NCBI GenBank assembly: GCA_944384835.1
Contig: CALWUU010000022.1
Span: forward strand, 1 to 64,000
Origin: an uncultured Clostridia bacterium
Lineage (GTDB): Bacteria > Bacillota > Clostridia > Oscillospirales > Acutalibacteraceae
DNA length: 64,000 nucleotides
Direction of reading: 5' to 3'
The translations under genes were made by a program, and so were the position numbers. This document shows positions 56,881 to 64,000 of this stretch, piece after piece. Under the pieces are notes generated by a model. The model ran no database searches. It saw only the letters and a list, made by a program, of their open reading frames with translations, and was not told the origin of the DNA. Numbering within the stretch: position 1 is the first letter of the stretch; every line of letters begins with the position of its first letter.

Positions 56881-56909
56881 TTGAAACTATTATGCAAAAA
56901 TGATATAAT
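56881..56909 (+). promoter_or_regulatory. Promoter of malQ
   Basis: TTGAAA (56881-56886) and a perfect TATAAT (56904-56909) are 17 bp apart. Confidence 0.75.
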
Positions 56910-56943
56910 CAATCTAAATAAAAAGGAAATGAGGCGTGATTAC

Positions 56944-58428
56944 ATGGAGGCTTGCCGTACCAGAGGAGCAGGCGTATTGCTGCCTGTCAGCGCATTACCG
57001 TCACCTTATGGCATTGGAACTTTAGGAAATGCCGCATATCGTTTTATTGATCAATTACATGCGGCCGGTCAAAGGTATTGGCAAGTACTTCCTATTGGCC
57101 CGACAGGGTTTGGAAACAGTCCTTATCAGTCCTATTCCGCATTTGCGGGAAATCCTTATTTGATTGATTTAGACCGTTTGATAGAACAAGAACTGCTCAC
57201 TCAACAGGATATTTTAAAGTTTGACTGGGGTGAAAATCCGTCTTGTATTTCCTATGACAAAATTGCAGAACATCGCTTACAATTGCTGCAAACCGCCTAT
57301 GAAAACAGCAATCATTTATACCGTTCCGATTATGCTGCGTTTTGTAAAAAACAAGAATATTGGTTAGACGACTATGCGCTGTTTATGGCCTGCAAAGACC
57401 ATTTCGGACAACGTGAATGGCTCAAGTGGAGTCCTGACATCAAAGAGCGCAATCCATCTGCGTTAATGAACTATCGCATTCTGCTAAAAGAAAAAATTCA
57501 GTTTTGGAAGTTTTGTCAGTATCAGTTTTATCAGCAGTGGAACGATGTAAAAACGTACGCAAATGAAAAGGGAATTTACATCATTGGCGATATACCGATT
57601 TATCTTGCTTTGGACAGCGCCGATGTGTGGACGCATCCCGAATTATTTTTATTAGATGATGAACAGCAGCCTAAATCAGTTGCTGGAGTACCTCCAGATG
57701 CATTTTCCGCCACAGGTCAGTTATGGGGAAATCCACTGTATGATTGGGAACAAATGGAACATACGGGCTTTCAGTGGTGGAAGCATCGTATGGCCCGCTG
57801 TGCTGAATTATACGACTTTACCCGCATTGACCATTTTATAGGAATTGTGAGATATTATGAGATTCCCGCAGGAGAAGAGAATGCGGTAAAAGGTCAATGG
57901 CAGCAGGGACCGGGAGAAAAACTGCTGCATGCCATTCATGACGTTATAGAACCGCACCGCATTATTGCGGAAGATTTAGGTGCATTAACGGATGAGGTCA
58001 CTTCTCTTCGAAAACAAATGGGATACCCTGGTATGAAAGTACTGCAATTTGGATTTGACGGAAATCCCCAAAATGAACATTTACCTCATACTTATGAAAA
58101 AGATACAGTCGCTTACAGCGGTACTCATGACAATGAAACGGTTTTGGGATATTTTTCCGGACGGGAAGAAGAGCGAAAAAGAGCGTGTTTTTATTGTAAT
58201 GTGCCTGTATTAAAGGAATTACCCAGTGCATTTATGAGGACATTATACGCCAGTGTCGCAGATATTGCGATGCTGCAGATGCAGGATATCCTATCACTGC
58301 CCAATACTGCAAGAATGAATTTCCCTTCTACCATAGGAGAAAATTGGCAGTGGCGGTTAGAGCAGGGACAATTTACGGATAAAATCGCAGAAGATATGAG
58401 ACAGCTTGCTCATATTTACGGAAGATAA
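56944..58428 (+). CDS. malQ: 4-alpha-glucanotransferase (amylomaltase, GH77)
   Basis: Disproportionates maltooligosaccharides in glycogen and maltodextrin metabolism. 494 residues. GH77 landmarks: RGAGVLLPVSALPSPYGIGTLG, WQVLPIGPTGFGNSPYQSYSAFAGN, GDIPIYLALDSADVW, the catalytic nucleophile Asp in DFTRIDHFIG, the acid/base Glu in IIAEDLGALTDEV, and YSGTHDNETVLGYF. ATG at 56944 follows GAGGCG; an ATG five codons earlier (56929) is also possible. Probably co-transcribed with nnr, 34 nt downstream. No other glycogen genes are in the window. Confidence 0.94.
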   Translation: MEACRTRGAGVLLPVSALPSPYGIGTLGNAAYRFIDQLHAAGQRYWQVLPIGPTGFGNSPYQSYSAFAGNPYLIDLDRLIEQELLTQQDILKFDWGENPSCISYDKIAEHRLQLLQTAYENSNHLYRSDYAAFCKKQEYWLDDYALFMACKDHFGQREWLKWSPDIKERNPSALMNYRILLKEKIQFWKFCQYQFYQQWNDVKTYANEKGIYIIGDIPIYLALDSADVWTHPELFLLDDEQQPKSVAGVPPDAFSATGQLWGNPLYDWEQMEHTGFQWWKHRMARCAELYDFTRIDHFIGIVRYYEIPAGEENAVKGQWQQGPGEKLLHAIHDVIEPHRIIAEDLGALTDEVTSLRKQMGYPGMKVLQFGFDGNPQNEHLPHTYEKDTVAYSGTHDNETVLGYFSGREEERKRACFYCNVPVLKELPSAFMRTLYASVADIAMLQMQDILSLPNTARMNFPSTIGENWQWRLEQGQFTDKIAEDMRQLAHIYGR

Positions 58429-58462
58429 GCATATATATGTGCTACAAGACTAGGAGGATTGT

Positions 58463-59977
58463 ATGAAAGCATTAAACAATCAACAAACACGAGAGTTGGA
58501 ACAATGGGCAGTGGATGAAGGAATACCGTATATCACTTTGATGGAACATGCAGGAACCGCGGTCGCAGAATATATCAGCAGTCATTATCATATCAGAGAA
58601 AAGAGAACCGTGATTCTATGCGGAAAAGGAAATAACGGAGGAGACGGTTTTGTTGCCGCAAGAAGACTGGATGCAGCAGGAGGAGAAGTTATTATTGCAT
58701 TGGTAGACGGTTTACCGAAAACGGATATTGCAAAAGAGACCTTATCCCGTATCAGACAAACCAACGTGCAGGCATTCAGCATTGCGGATGATCAGGAGCT
58801 TATTTTTGAACTGATACGTACAGCTGATGTCTTGGTAGACTGTATTTATGGCATTGGCTTTAAAGGCGCTCCGGATGCACGTATGACAGAAGTGCTGGAG
58901 ACAGCCAATTTGTCAGGAGCGGACAAAATTGCGGTAGACATTCCAAGCGGTATTGAATGCGACACAGGTAATGTGGATACCGTTTGTTTTCAGGCAGATG
59001 TTACCATAACATTTACAACCATGAAAACAGCACATTTACTGTCTCCGGCAAAAGAGTACTGCGGTGAAATTGTAGTTGCCGATGTTGGCATTCCTCATAA
59101 TCTGGTGGCTCAGCAAGAGGCGGATATCGAGGTTGCAGAAGAATGGCAGATTAAGTCCATGTTTAAACCCAGAAAGCAAAATACAAACAAAGGTGATTAT
59201 GGCCATTTGCTGTGTATTTGCGGAAGCGAGGGAATGGCAGGCGCGGCAATTATGTGCGGAAAAGCAGCATTGCGCAGCGGAACAGGTCTTGTACATATGG
59301 TTGTTCCAAAAGAAATTTATCCGATTGTAGCAGGGCAGCTGACAGAACCGATTTATACGGTACTGTATCAGGAGCGTATGCTCCAGCAGTTAGACGAAGC
59401 AATGGAAAAGGCCACTGCTTGTGTGATTGGTTGTGGAATGGGAACAAGTGAGAATGCAAAAGCAATCCTTACTTACGTTTTGAAACATTTTAAACATCCC
59501 ATAGTATTGGATGCCGACGCTTTGAACATTGTGTCTGAAGATATAGAATTGCTCCAGAATGCCACTGTTCCGTTGATTTTGACGCCGCATCCGGGAGAAA
59601 TGGCTCGATTATTAAAAATTACAACCAAAGAGGTTCAGCGTAATCGTCTGCAAATTGCCAGAGAGTTTGCAAAAAAATACGGTATCACGCTTGTATTAAA
59701 AGGATACGGAACAGTAGTTGCAGCTCATTATGGAAAAATCAGTATGAACCCTACGGGAAATGCCGGCATGGCAAAAGGCGGAAGCGGAGATGTGTTGGCA
59801 GGTATGATAGGGGGAATCACAGCGCAGGGAGAAGATCCATTTGAAGCTGCGAGAACGGCTGTGTATCTTCACGGCATGGCTGGCGATCAGTGCGCTGATA
59901 AATTATCGCAAATATCTATGCTTCCTACTGATATGATAGAAGAATTGCCGAAATTATTTTTGAAATTTGAGAAATAG
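58463..59977 (+). CDS. nnr: Bifunctional NAD(P)H-hydrate repair enzyme
   Basis: Repairs hydrated NAD(P)H. 504 residues with two domains. The N-terminal YjeF_N epimerase (about 1-210) has EHAGTAVAEYI, ILCGKGNNGGDGFVAARRL and DIPSGIECDTGNV. The C-terminal ribokinase-like ADP-dependent dehydratase (about 225-500) has KGDYGHLLCICGSEGMAGAAIM, LDADALNIVSE, LTPHPGEMARLL and GNAGMAKGGSGDVLAGMIGG. AGGAGG precedes the ATG. Downstream is a lipoprotein and MazF, an order known in clostridia, but without the usual alanine racemase and antitoxin. Confidence 0.95.
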   Translation: MKALNNQQTRELEQWAVDEGIPYITLMEHAGTAVAEYISSHYHIREKRTVILCGKGNNGGDGFVAARRLDAAGGEVIIALVDGLPKTDIAKETLSRIRQTNVQAFSIADDQELIFELIRTADVLVDCIYGIGFKGAPDARMTEVLETANLSGADKIAVDIPSGIECDTGNVDTVCFQADVTITFTTMKTAHLLSPAKEYCGEIVVADVGIPHNLVAQQEADIEVAEEWQIKSMFKPRKQNTNKGDYGHLLCICGSEGMAGAAIMCGKAALRSGTGLVHMVVPKEIYPIVAGQLTEPIYTVLYQERMLQQLDEAMEKATACVIGCGMGTSENAKAILTYVLKHFKHPIVLDADALNIVSEDIELLQNATVPLILTPHPGEMARLLKITTKEVQRNRLQIAREFAKKYGITLVLKGYGTVVAAHYGKISMNPTGNAGMAKGGSGDVLAGMIGGITAQGEDPFEAARTAVYLHGMAGDQCADKLSQISMLPTDMIEELPKLFLKFEK

Positions 59978-59988
59978 GGTGATTGCAT

Positions 59989-60498
59989 TTGAAAAAGACA
60001 ATGCAAGCTTTTTTATGCAGTGGATTGGTGTTATGTATGGCGCTGTTTATTATAGGATGTCAATCATCGAGCAAAGGCGGAGCGTTAAAAGCAGAGCAAA
60101 TTGTCTTTGATATGGAATGTGAAATATCAGTGTCGGCTTCAGAAAAAGAAGTTGCCTATGGAACGTTAAAAAACAGCGAATCAGAAACCGTTTTTATACT
60201 TACAAGCCCCGAAACGGCAAAGGGATTAAGTTATCAGGATGTCAACGGAACCGTTCAGATATCTTTGAATGATTTGGCAATAGACGGGGCAGAAGCTTTA
60301 TTGCCGGAATATAGTTGGTTTTCACAGCTGGTATCTGTATTGCGTTATGCAAGGGAGCAGCCCCAGCTATTGGAAAGTCAAGGAAACGGACAATTTTCAG
60401 GCAGTACGGAACAAGGTGTATCGTTTGTAATTACAGCCAGAAGTAAAGGAACCATTGAATCTATTACAGTTGGGCAATACCAAATCAAATATTTGTAA
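59989..60498 (+). CDS. Lipoprotein, unknown function
   Basis: A 169-residue predicted lipoprotein: KKTMQAFLCSGLVLCMALFI then lipobox IIGC. The mature part, about 145 residues, looks beta-rich (ECEISVSASEKEVAYGTL, VQISLNDLAIDG, VSFVITARSKGTIESI), reminiscent of LolA/LppX-like lipid-carrier folds, though this is only by general pattern. The start is TTG at 59989, six bases after AGGGTGA; the TTG at 59983 is a less likely alternative. It follows nnr by 11 nt and probably shares its transcript. A hairpin terminator follows. Confidence 0.75.
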   Translation: MKKTMQAFLCSGLVLCMALFIIGCQSSSKGGALKAEQIVFDMECEISVSASEKEVAYGTLKNSESETVFILTSPETAKGLSYQDVNGTVQISLNDLAIDGAEALLPEYSWFSQLVSVLRYAREQPQLLESQGNGQFSGSTEQGVSFVITARSKGTIESITVGQYQIKYL

Positions 60499-60504
60499 AC
60501 AAAA

Positions 60505-60534
60505 GGAGTGTGCAGGATTCGCATGCTCTTTTTT
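60505..60534 (+). terminator. Terminator after the lipoprotein gene
   Basis: GAGTGTGC (60506-60513) pairs with GCATGCTC (60521-60528) using two wobbles, followed by six T residues. Confidence 0.75.
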
Positions 60535-60700
60535 GTTTGTTTTAATATAATCAAAAAAGAATCACAAGCAAAAAACGTCAAAATTAATATTATAGATTAG
60601 GGCATAAATTAATTTTAATTTTCATGATTAAAACTTGTTGTTTCAGGCAAATATAAATTCAGGGCCCAAAATCTATATAATAATTCGGAGCGTGAAAAAA

Positions 60701-61072
60701 TTGAATATAAGAAGAGGCGATATCTTTTATGCTGACCTTAGTCCAGTCATTGGTTCTGAGCAAGGCGGAGTGCGTCCTGTATTGATTGTTCAAAATGATG
60801 TTGGAAACCGTTTCAGCCCAACAGTAATTGCAGCGGCAATTACAAGTCAGCGTGCAAAAGCCAACTTACCCACGCATATTATGCTGCACGCAGAAAATAC
60901 AGGATTGGCACGAGATTCAATCGTACTTTTGGAACAAATCAGGACCATAGATAAACATAGATTAAAAGAACGTATGGGACGCTTAGATCCAAACTCAATG
61001 ATGCAGATTGACCAAGCGTTATCCATCAGCTTTGGTTTAGATGCAGATGGTGCGATGTCACAGGCTACATAA
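60701..61072 (+). CDS. mazF: MazF/EndoA-type endoribonuclease toxin, no antitoxin beside it
   Basis: A 123-residue PemK-fold RNase that cleaves mRNA at short sequences. It closely follows Bacillus EndoA: RRGDIFYADLSPVIGSEQGG, VRPVLIVQNDVGNRFSPT, VIAAAITSQ (with the catalytic Arg in VRPV and Thr in AAIT) and SIVLLEQIRTIDKHRL. The start is TTG at 60701, ten bases after GGAG; GTG at 60692 is too close to that site. No CopG/MazE antitoxin frame lies in the 200 bases upstream or just downstream. A TATAAT at 60676-60681 may be the -10 of its promoter. Confidence 0.92.
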   Translation: MNIRRGDIFYADLSPVIGSEQGGVRPVLIVQNDVGNRFSPTVIAAAITSQRAKANLPTHIMLHAENTGLARDSIVLLEQIRTIDKHRLKERMGRLDPNSMMQIDQALSISFGLDADGAMSQAT

Positions 61073-61123
61073 ACGCCTTCATCGCATTTAATAACAGAAA
61101 TGCAGTATAAAGGAGATACAGAT

Positions 61124-61303
61124 ATGTTAACAGCAAAGGAATTGTTATCAATAGAAGAACAACTAAAAGCAGAAAAACTGCTCATAACAAAAAATAAAGC
61201 GTACGCACAATTATGTGATGACCCTGAACTGAGAAAAAAATGCGAGCAAATGGCCGCAAAACATGAGGATCATTACCAAACGCTATTGGCATTGTTAGAT
61301 TAA
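61124..61303 (+). CDS. Small spore-coat-associated protein
   Basis: A 59-residue, mostly helical, charged protein (LTAKELLSIEEQLKAEKLLI, then CEQMAAKHEDHYQTLLALL). It resembles the small helical partner proteins commonly found next to CotF-type coat genes in clostridia. The family has a ferritin-like two-helix appearance. AAAGGAG precedes the ATG at 61124. It lies 11 nt before the CotF-like gene and near spoIIGA-sigE, so a sporulation role is likely. This is a context-based call. Confidence 0.7.
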   Translation: MLTAKELLSIEEQLKAEKLLITKNKAYAQLCDDPELRKKCEQMAAKHEDHYQTLLALLD

Positions 61304-61314
61304 AGGAGACGTAT

Positions 61315-61581
61315 ATGAGCAGAAAATCCATGAAAGAGCGGGACTTGTTTGAAGATATTTTGACAAATCAGAAATATATTACCGAAACTTACAATACATT
61401 TGCAAATGAATGTAAAAGTTTATCTGTACGCAATGATATTTTAAATTTATTGAACGAAGAACATCAACTGGAATCTGATGTGTTTGATGAAATGCACCGC
61501 AGAGGGTGGTATCCTACCGTATTGGCAGAACCTCTGGCTATTGATGAAACAAAAACAAAATATGAAAATGAGCAATCATAA
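61315..61581 (+). CDS. Spore coat protein, CotF family
   Basis: An 88-residue coat protein of the CotF family (ferritin-like helical pair). Family hallmarks are DLFEDILTNQKYITETYNTFANEC, the LNEEHQLESDVFDEMHRRGWYP ending, and a variable tail. AAAGGAG precedes the ATG. It is co-transcribed with the preceding small gene and ends in a terminator. Proteins like this are made in the mother cell late in sporulation; no SigK or SigE promoter could be identified with confidence. Confidence 0.85.
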   Translation: MSRKSMKERDLFEDILTNQKYITETYNTFANECKSLSVRNDILNLLNEEHQLESDVFDEMHRRGWYPTVLAEPLAIDETKTKYENEQS

Positions 61582-61598
61582 TGTTTTTTTATTTAAAT

Positions 61599-61632
61599 AA
61601 CAACATGGCAATTTTGCCGTGTTGTTTTCTTT
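61599..61632 (+). terminator. Terminator after the CotF-like gene
   Basis: AACAACATGGCA (61599-61610) pairs with TGCCGTGTTGTT (61615-61626, one wobble), loop ATTT, then TTCTTTTT. Confidence 0.85.
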
Positions 61633-61645
61633 TTACGTACATTTT

Positions 61646-61678
61646 CTGACAGAATTATTCTGTCCGGCTGACTATAAT
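61646..61678 (+). promoter_or_regulatory. Long-spacer promoter of spoIIGA-sigE, Spo0A-type
   Basis: CTGACA (61646-61651) and a perfect TATAAT (61673-61678) are 21 bp apart. The Bacillus spoIIG promoter likewise has an over-long spacer (22 bp) that needs Spo0A to fire. A perfect dyad GACAGAAT-T-ATTCTGTC (61648-61664) overlaps the -35 and is the obvious candidate for the activator site, though it is not a clean 0A box (TGTCGAA). Confidence 0.6.
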
Positions 61679-61712
61679 AGTGTTACAACTTTTTGGGAAA
61701 AGGAGGAAATAT

Positions 61713-62624
61713 GTGAAGCAGACTATTTACATTGATGTACTGCTGGCTGTCAATATCTTTATTAATTACTTTTTACTGCTTGCTGCAGCAAAATTTTTGG
61801 CAGTGCGGCGAATCCGTCTCAGAATTTTAGCAGCCTCTATATTGGGCGCGGCATACTCGCTTACCATGCTGCTGCCGGCAATCCCTATGGTACTGGCTCT
61901 TTTAATGAAATTGGCAATGTCTGCATCGCTTATATTCATTGCTTTTCCCTGGGGAGGTAAAAAACAATTTCTAAAATCGCTTGCTTGTTTTTATATTATG
62001 AATTTTGCATTTGCAGGCTTCATGATGGCAATTTGGTACTTTATTTCACCGCAAGGCATGATCATTAAAAATTCTATTGTTTACTTTAATATTTCGCCAA
62101 TCATTCTAATTGGTTCAACAGCTGTATGCTATGTTGTCATTCGCTTGATTTACAGGTTTATTGGAAAACACGAGGTTTCGGGAGGATGCTGCACTGTTAC
62201 AATTGTATGGAAAGAGAAAACCGTGGAATGTAATGCAAAAATTGACACAGGTAACAGTTTGGTAGAACCTTTTTCTCATTATCCTGTGATAGTAATGGAA
62301 TTGGAACCGCTGTCTGAAGTGTTTTCAAAGCATTTATGTACTTTTTTTCAGGAGAAAAAATGGGAATATCCCAGCAATACAGCAGAGAGTGAAGAGATAC
62401 CAAAAATCAGAATGGTACCGTTTCAGACCATTTCAGGTGTGGGTGTGCTTCCTGCGTTTGCGCCGGATAAAGTTGTCATAAAATCTGCGAAAAAACAAAT
62501 AGAGACAGAAGATGTATATGTTGCGGTGTGCCAAGAAAAAATTACAAGCGACGGTTTTAAAGCGCTGTTAAATCCGGATTTATTTTCACAAGGCAAAGAA
62601 ACAGTTATGGGGAGGAAATGCTGA
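61713..62624 (+). CDS. spoIIGA: Sigma-E processing protease SpoIIGA
   Basis: The membrane aspartic protease that cuts pro-SigE in the mother cell. The 303-residue protein has five hydrophobic segments in the first 150 residues and a cytosolic protease domain with the catalytic DTGNS at 178-182 (AKIDTGNSLVEPFS). The C-terminal KALLNPDLF is typical. The start is GTG at 61713, nine bases after AAAGGAGG; the ATG at 61711 is out of frame and is followed at once by TGA. Its stop overlaps the sigE start (TGATG). Confidence 0.92.
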   Translation: MKQTIYIDVLLAVNIFINYFLLLAAAKFLAVRRIRLRILAASILGAAYSLTMLLPAIPMVLALLMKLAMSASLIFIAFPWGGKKQFLKSLACFYIMNFAFAGFMMAIWYFISPQGMIIKNSIVYFNISPIILIGSTAVCYVVIRLIYRFIGKHEVSGGCCTVTIVWKEKTVECNAKIDTGNSLVEPFSHYPVIVMELEPLSEVFSKHLCTFFQEKKWEYPSNTAESEEIPKIRMVPFQTISGVGVLPAFAPDKVVIKSAKKQIETEDVYVAVCQEKITSDGFKALLNPDLFSQGKETVMGRKC

Positions 62625-63346
62625 TGAAACAACTATTTTTACAGATGAAATGGGTACAAACAATTCTGCAGTGGTGGATAAACAGAAAATATCGAGAGGC
62701 TATTCATTATATCAACGGACCGGAAACACTGCCTGCGCCGCTTTCTGCTGAAGAAGAAGCAAAAGTAATGGATAATATACGCAATAATGTGGAAGGCGCC
62801 AGAGAACCTTTGATTACGCACAATTTGCGTTTGGTTGTTTACATATCAAAAAAATTCGAATCAAGTTTTGCCAGCGTAGAAGATTTGATTTCCATTGGCA
62901 CCATAGGATTGATTAAAGCAGTAAACACATTTTGTCCCGATCGGAACATTAAACTGGCTACCTATGCGTCAAGATGTATTGAAAATGAAATTTTGATGTA
63001 TTTAAGAAAAAGCGCTCAATTAAAGCATGAAATTTCGATTGATGATCCATTAAATGTAGACTGGGACGGCAATGAATTGCTGCTGTCAGACGTATTGGGG
63101 AGCGATCCGAATTTGGTAAATCAAAATATAGAAAAGCAAGTAGAACGAGATTTGTTAATGGCGGCAGTTTCGAACCTATCTCAGAGAGAGAAAACAATTA
63201 TGCAGCTGCGTTTCGGATTAAATCAGGAAACAGAGCACACGCAAAAAGAAGTTGCCGATACCTTGGGAATTTCTCAGTCTTATATTTCAAGACTGGAAAA
63301 AAGAATTATGGAACGTTTAAAAAAAGATTTAGAACGGGTGGGATAA
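62624..63346 (+). CDS. sigE: Sporulation sigma factor SigE (pro-form)
   Basis: Early mother-cell sigma factor, 240 residues. The N-terminal 27-31 residues (LQMKWVQTILQWW, then YREAIHYINGPETLPAPL) form the pro-sequence removed by SpoIIGA. Region 2 is LRLVVYISKKFESSFASVEDL, with IGTIGLIKAVNTFCP and LATYASRCIENEILMYLR; region 4 is QKEVADTLGISQSYISRLEKRIMERLK. ATG 62624 is 8 nt after GGAGG; ATG 62618 is too close. Directly follows its protease gene, as in all spore-formers. sigG, usually next, is absent here. Confidence 0.96.
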   Translation: MKQLFLQMKWVQTILQWWINRKYREAIHYINGPETLPAPLSAEEEAKVMDNIRNNVEGAREPLITHNLRLVVYISKKFESSFASVEDLISIGTIGLIKAVNTFCPDRNIKLATYASRCIENEILMYLRKSAQLKHEISIDDPLNVDWDGNELLLSDVLGSDPNLVNQNIEKQVERDLLMAAVSNLSQREKTIMQLRFGLNQETEHTQKEVADTLGISQSYISRLEKRIMERLKKDLERVG

Positions 63347-63410
63347 AGCATTAATGCGCATTCTAATTACGATTGTGAAATATAACAGAAAAGAAGAAAA
63401 ACGGCAGGAA

Positions 63411-63438
63411 AAAAAGGAGGCCGCAAGGCCTCCTTTTT
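63411..63438. terminator. Terminator shared by sigE and the cardiolipin synthase gene
   Basis: AAAAAGGAGGCC (63411-63422), loop GCAA, GGCCTCCTTTTT (63427-63438): a perfect 12-bp stem with A/T tracts at both ends, so it works on either strand. It overlaps the stop codon of the minus-strand gene. Confidence 0.9.
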
Positions 63439-64000
63439 ATAAAATCGGTGCAAAAATACGTAAAATAGAACGTCCTAAGCGAATATACCACGGTACAGAC
63501 TGACACATTTTCAGTGTAATTTCCTGACTTAATTTTTGTGTTTGCAGGAAATCATCTTTTACTTCAAACACACTGTTCATATTGTAAAGCCATACACCGC
63601 ATTCAAAATGCAGGTATAAACTTCTATAGTCCAAATTAATGGTGCCTACTGTTGCATATTTATCATCAACAGTAAACGTTTTTCCATGTATAAAGCCCGG
63701 AAGATATTCAAATATTCTCACGCCGCTTTCTACCAAGATTTGATAGTTAGATTTTGTAACAGAGTGAACATACCATTTGTCCGGTATATGCGGTGTAATA
63801 ATTCTGACGTCAATCCCACGTTTTGCGGCATTGCATAAAGCTGTCTGCATTTCGTTGTCCAGTACCAAGTAGGGTGTAGTAATATAAATATATCGCTGGG
63901 CGGCTCCAACCAGATTCAAATATACATTTTCGCCAACGGCTTCGTAGTCTAAAGGACTGTCTGCATAGGGTTGTACATATCCGGAAGAATGAAAGCGTGC
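63437..64000 (-). CDS. cls: Cardiolipin synthase, C-terminal half (partial)
   Basis: Phospholipase D-family enzyme that makes cardiolipin at the membrane. The frame is open from the window edge at 64000 to its stop at 63437, 187 codons. The second HKD motif is HGKTFTVDDKYATVGTINLD, and YIYITTPYLVLDNEM precedes it. The C-terminal SVPWYIRLGRSILRIFAPIL is typical of the family. An apparent start (TTG at 63919) is internal; residues ARFHSSGYVQPYADSPL upstream continue the homologous core. The N-terminal half lies beyond the window. Confidence 0.9.
   Translation of the reverse strand, partial: ARFHSSGYVQPYADSPLDYEAVGENVYLNLVGAAQRYIYITTPYLVLDNEMQTALCNAAKRGIDVRIITPHIPDKWYVHSVTKSNYQILVESGVRIFEYLPGFIHGKTFTVDDKYATVGTINLDYRSLYLHFECGVWLYNMNSVFEVKDDFLQTQKLSQEITLKMCQSVPWYIRLGRSILRIFAPIL

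Overview
The window is a chromosome segment of a low-GC, spore-forming, anaerobic Firmicute, most likely class Clostridia. The supports are the spoIIGA-sigE pair and CotF-type coat genes near the right end, a PerR regulator followed by a rubredoxin-first (reverse) rubrerythrin, SAM-I and T-box leaders, a CIRCE-controlled groESL operon, and purine synthesis with PurH split into separate IMP cyclohydrolase and AICAR formyltransferase genes. The split PurH and the small conserved proteins fit the Oscillospirales/Ruminococcaceae side of Clostridia, but genus cannot be fixed by reading alone. Almost every gene is housekeeping. No rRNA, tRNA, CRISPR array, IS element or complete prophage was seen.

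Layout. 1-1055 is the decayed edge of a prophage: the tail end of a tail/baseplate protein, a broken reading frame and an intact phage-type late regulator behind a promoter carrying two palindromic operators. 1094-2878 holds cysK, with a possible cysteine-containing leader peptide, convergent with sodA. After about 0.8 kb of decayed DNA, 3754-15471 is a long rightward run: DUF951, prfA, sua5, coaE, lytic transglycosylase, M18 aminopeptidase, a VanY-like pseudoenzyme behind a structured leader, rpmE, yigZ, dgt, dnaG, rpoD and an Rrf2 regulator. 15585-27838 is the transcription/translation block rpoB-rpoC-rpsL-rpsG-fusA-tuf, with its own internal promoters.

27851-42322 holds a small hypothetical gene, metK under a SAM-I riboswitch, an azoreductase-type protein with gpsA, an Mrp ATPase, perR and rubrerythrin, nrdA-nrdB under two NrdR boxes, sfsA and groES-groEL. 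42424-48071 is the purine operon purE-purM-purN-purO-AICARFT-purD, preceded by a leader with a mini-ORF and terminator. 48151-52023 has an acetyltransferase and a MerR-controlled redox cassette (flavodoxin-ferredoxin protein, iron alcohol dehydrogenase, flavodoxin lipoprotein).

52214-56791 reads leftward: a small conserved protein, ireB and pheS-pheT under a T-box. 56881-61072 reads rightward: malQ, nnr, a lipoprotein and a MazF-type RNase with no antitoxin beside it. The window closes with coat proteins, spoIIGA-sigE and the C-terminal half of a cardiolipin synthase on the minus strand.

The best leads for new biology are regulatory or enzymatic oddities within core genes: the VanY-like protein that lacks all its metal ligands and sits behind an unassigned terminator-bearing leader; the cysK leader peptide; the purE leader; the MerR-type 19-bp-spacer promoter with tandem dyads; the 52-bp loopless palindrome; and the orphan MazF.
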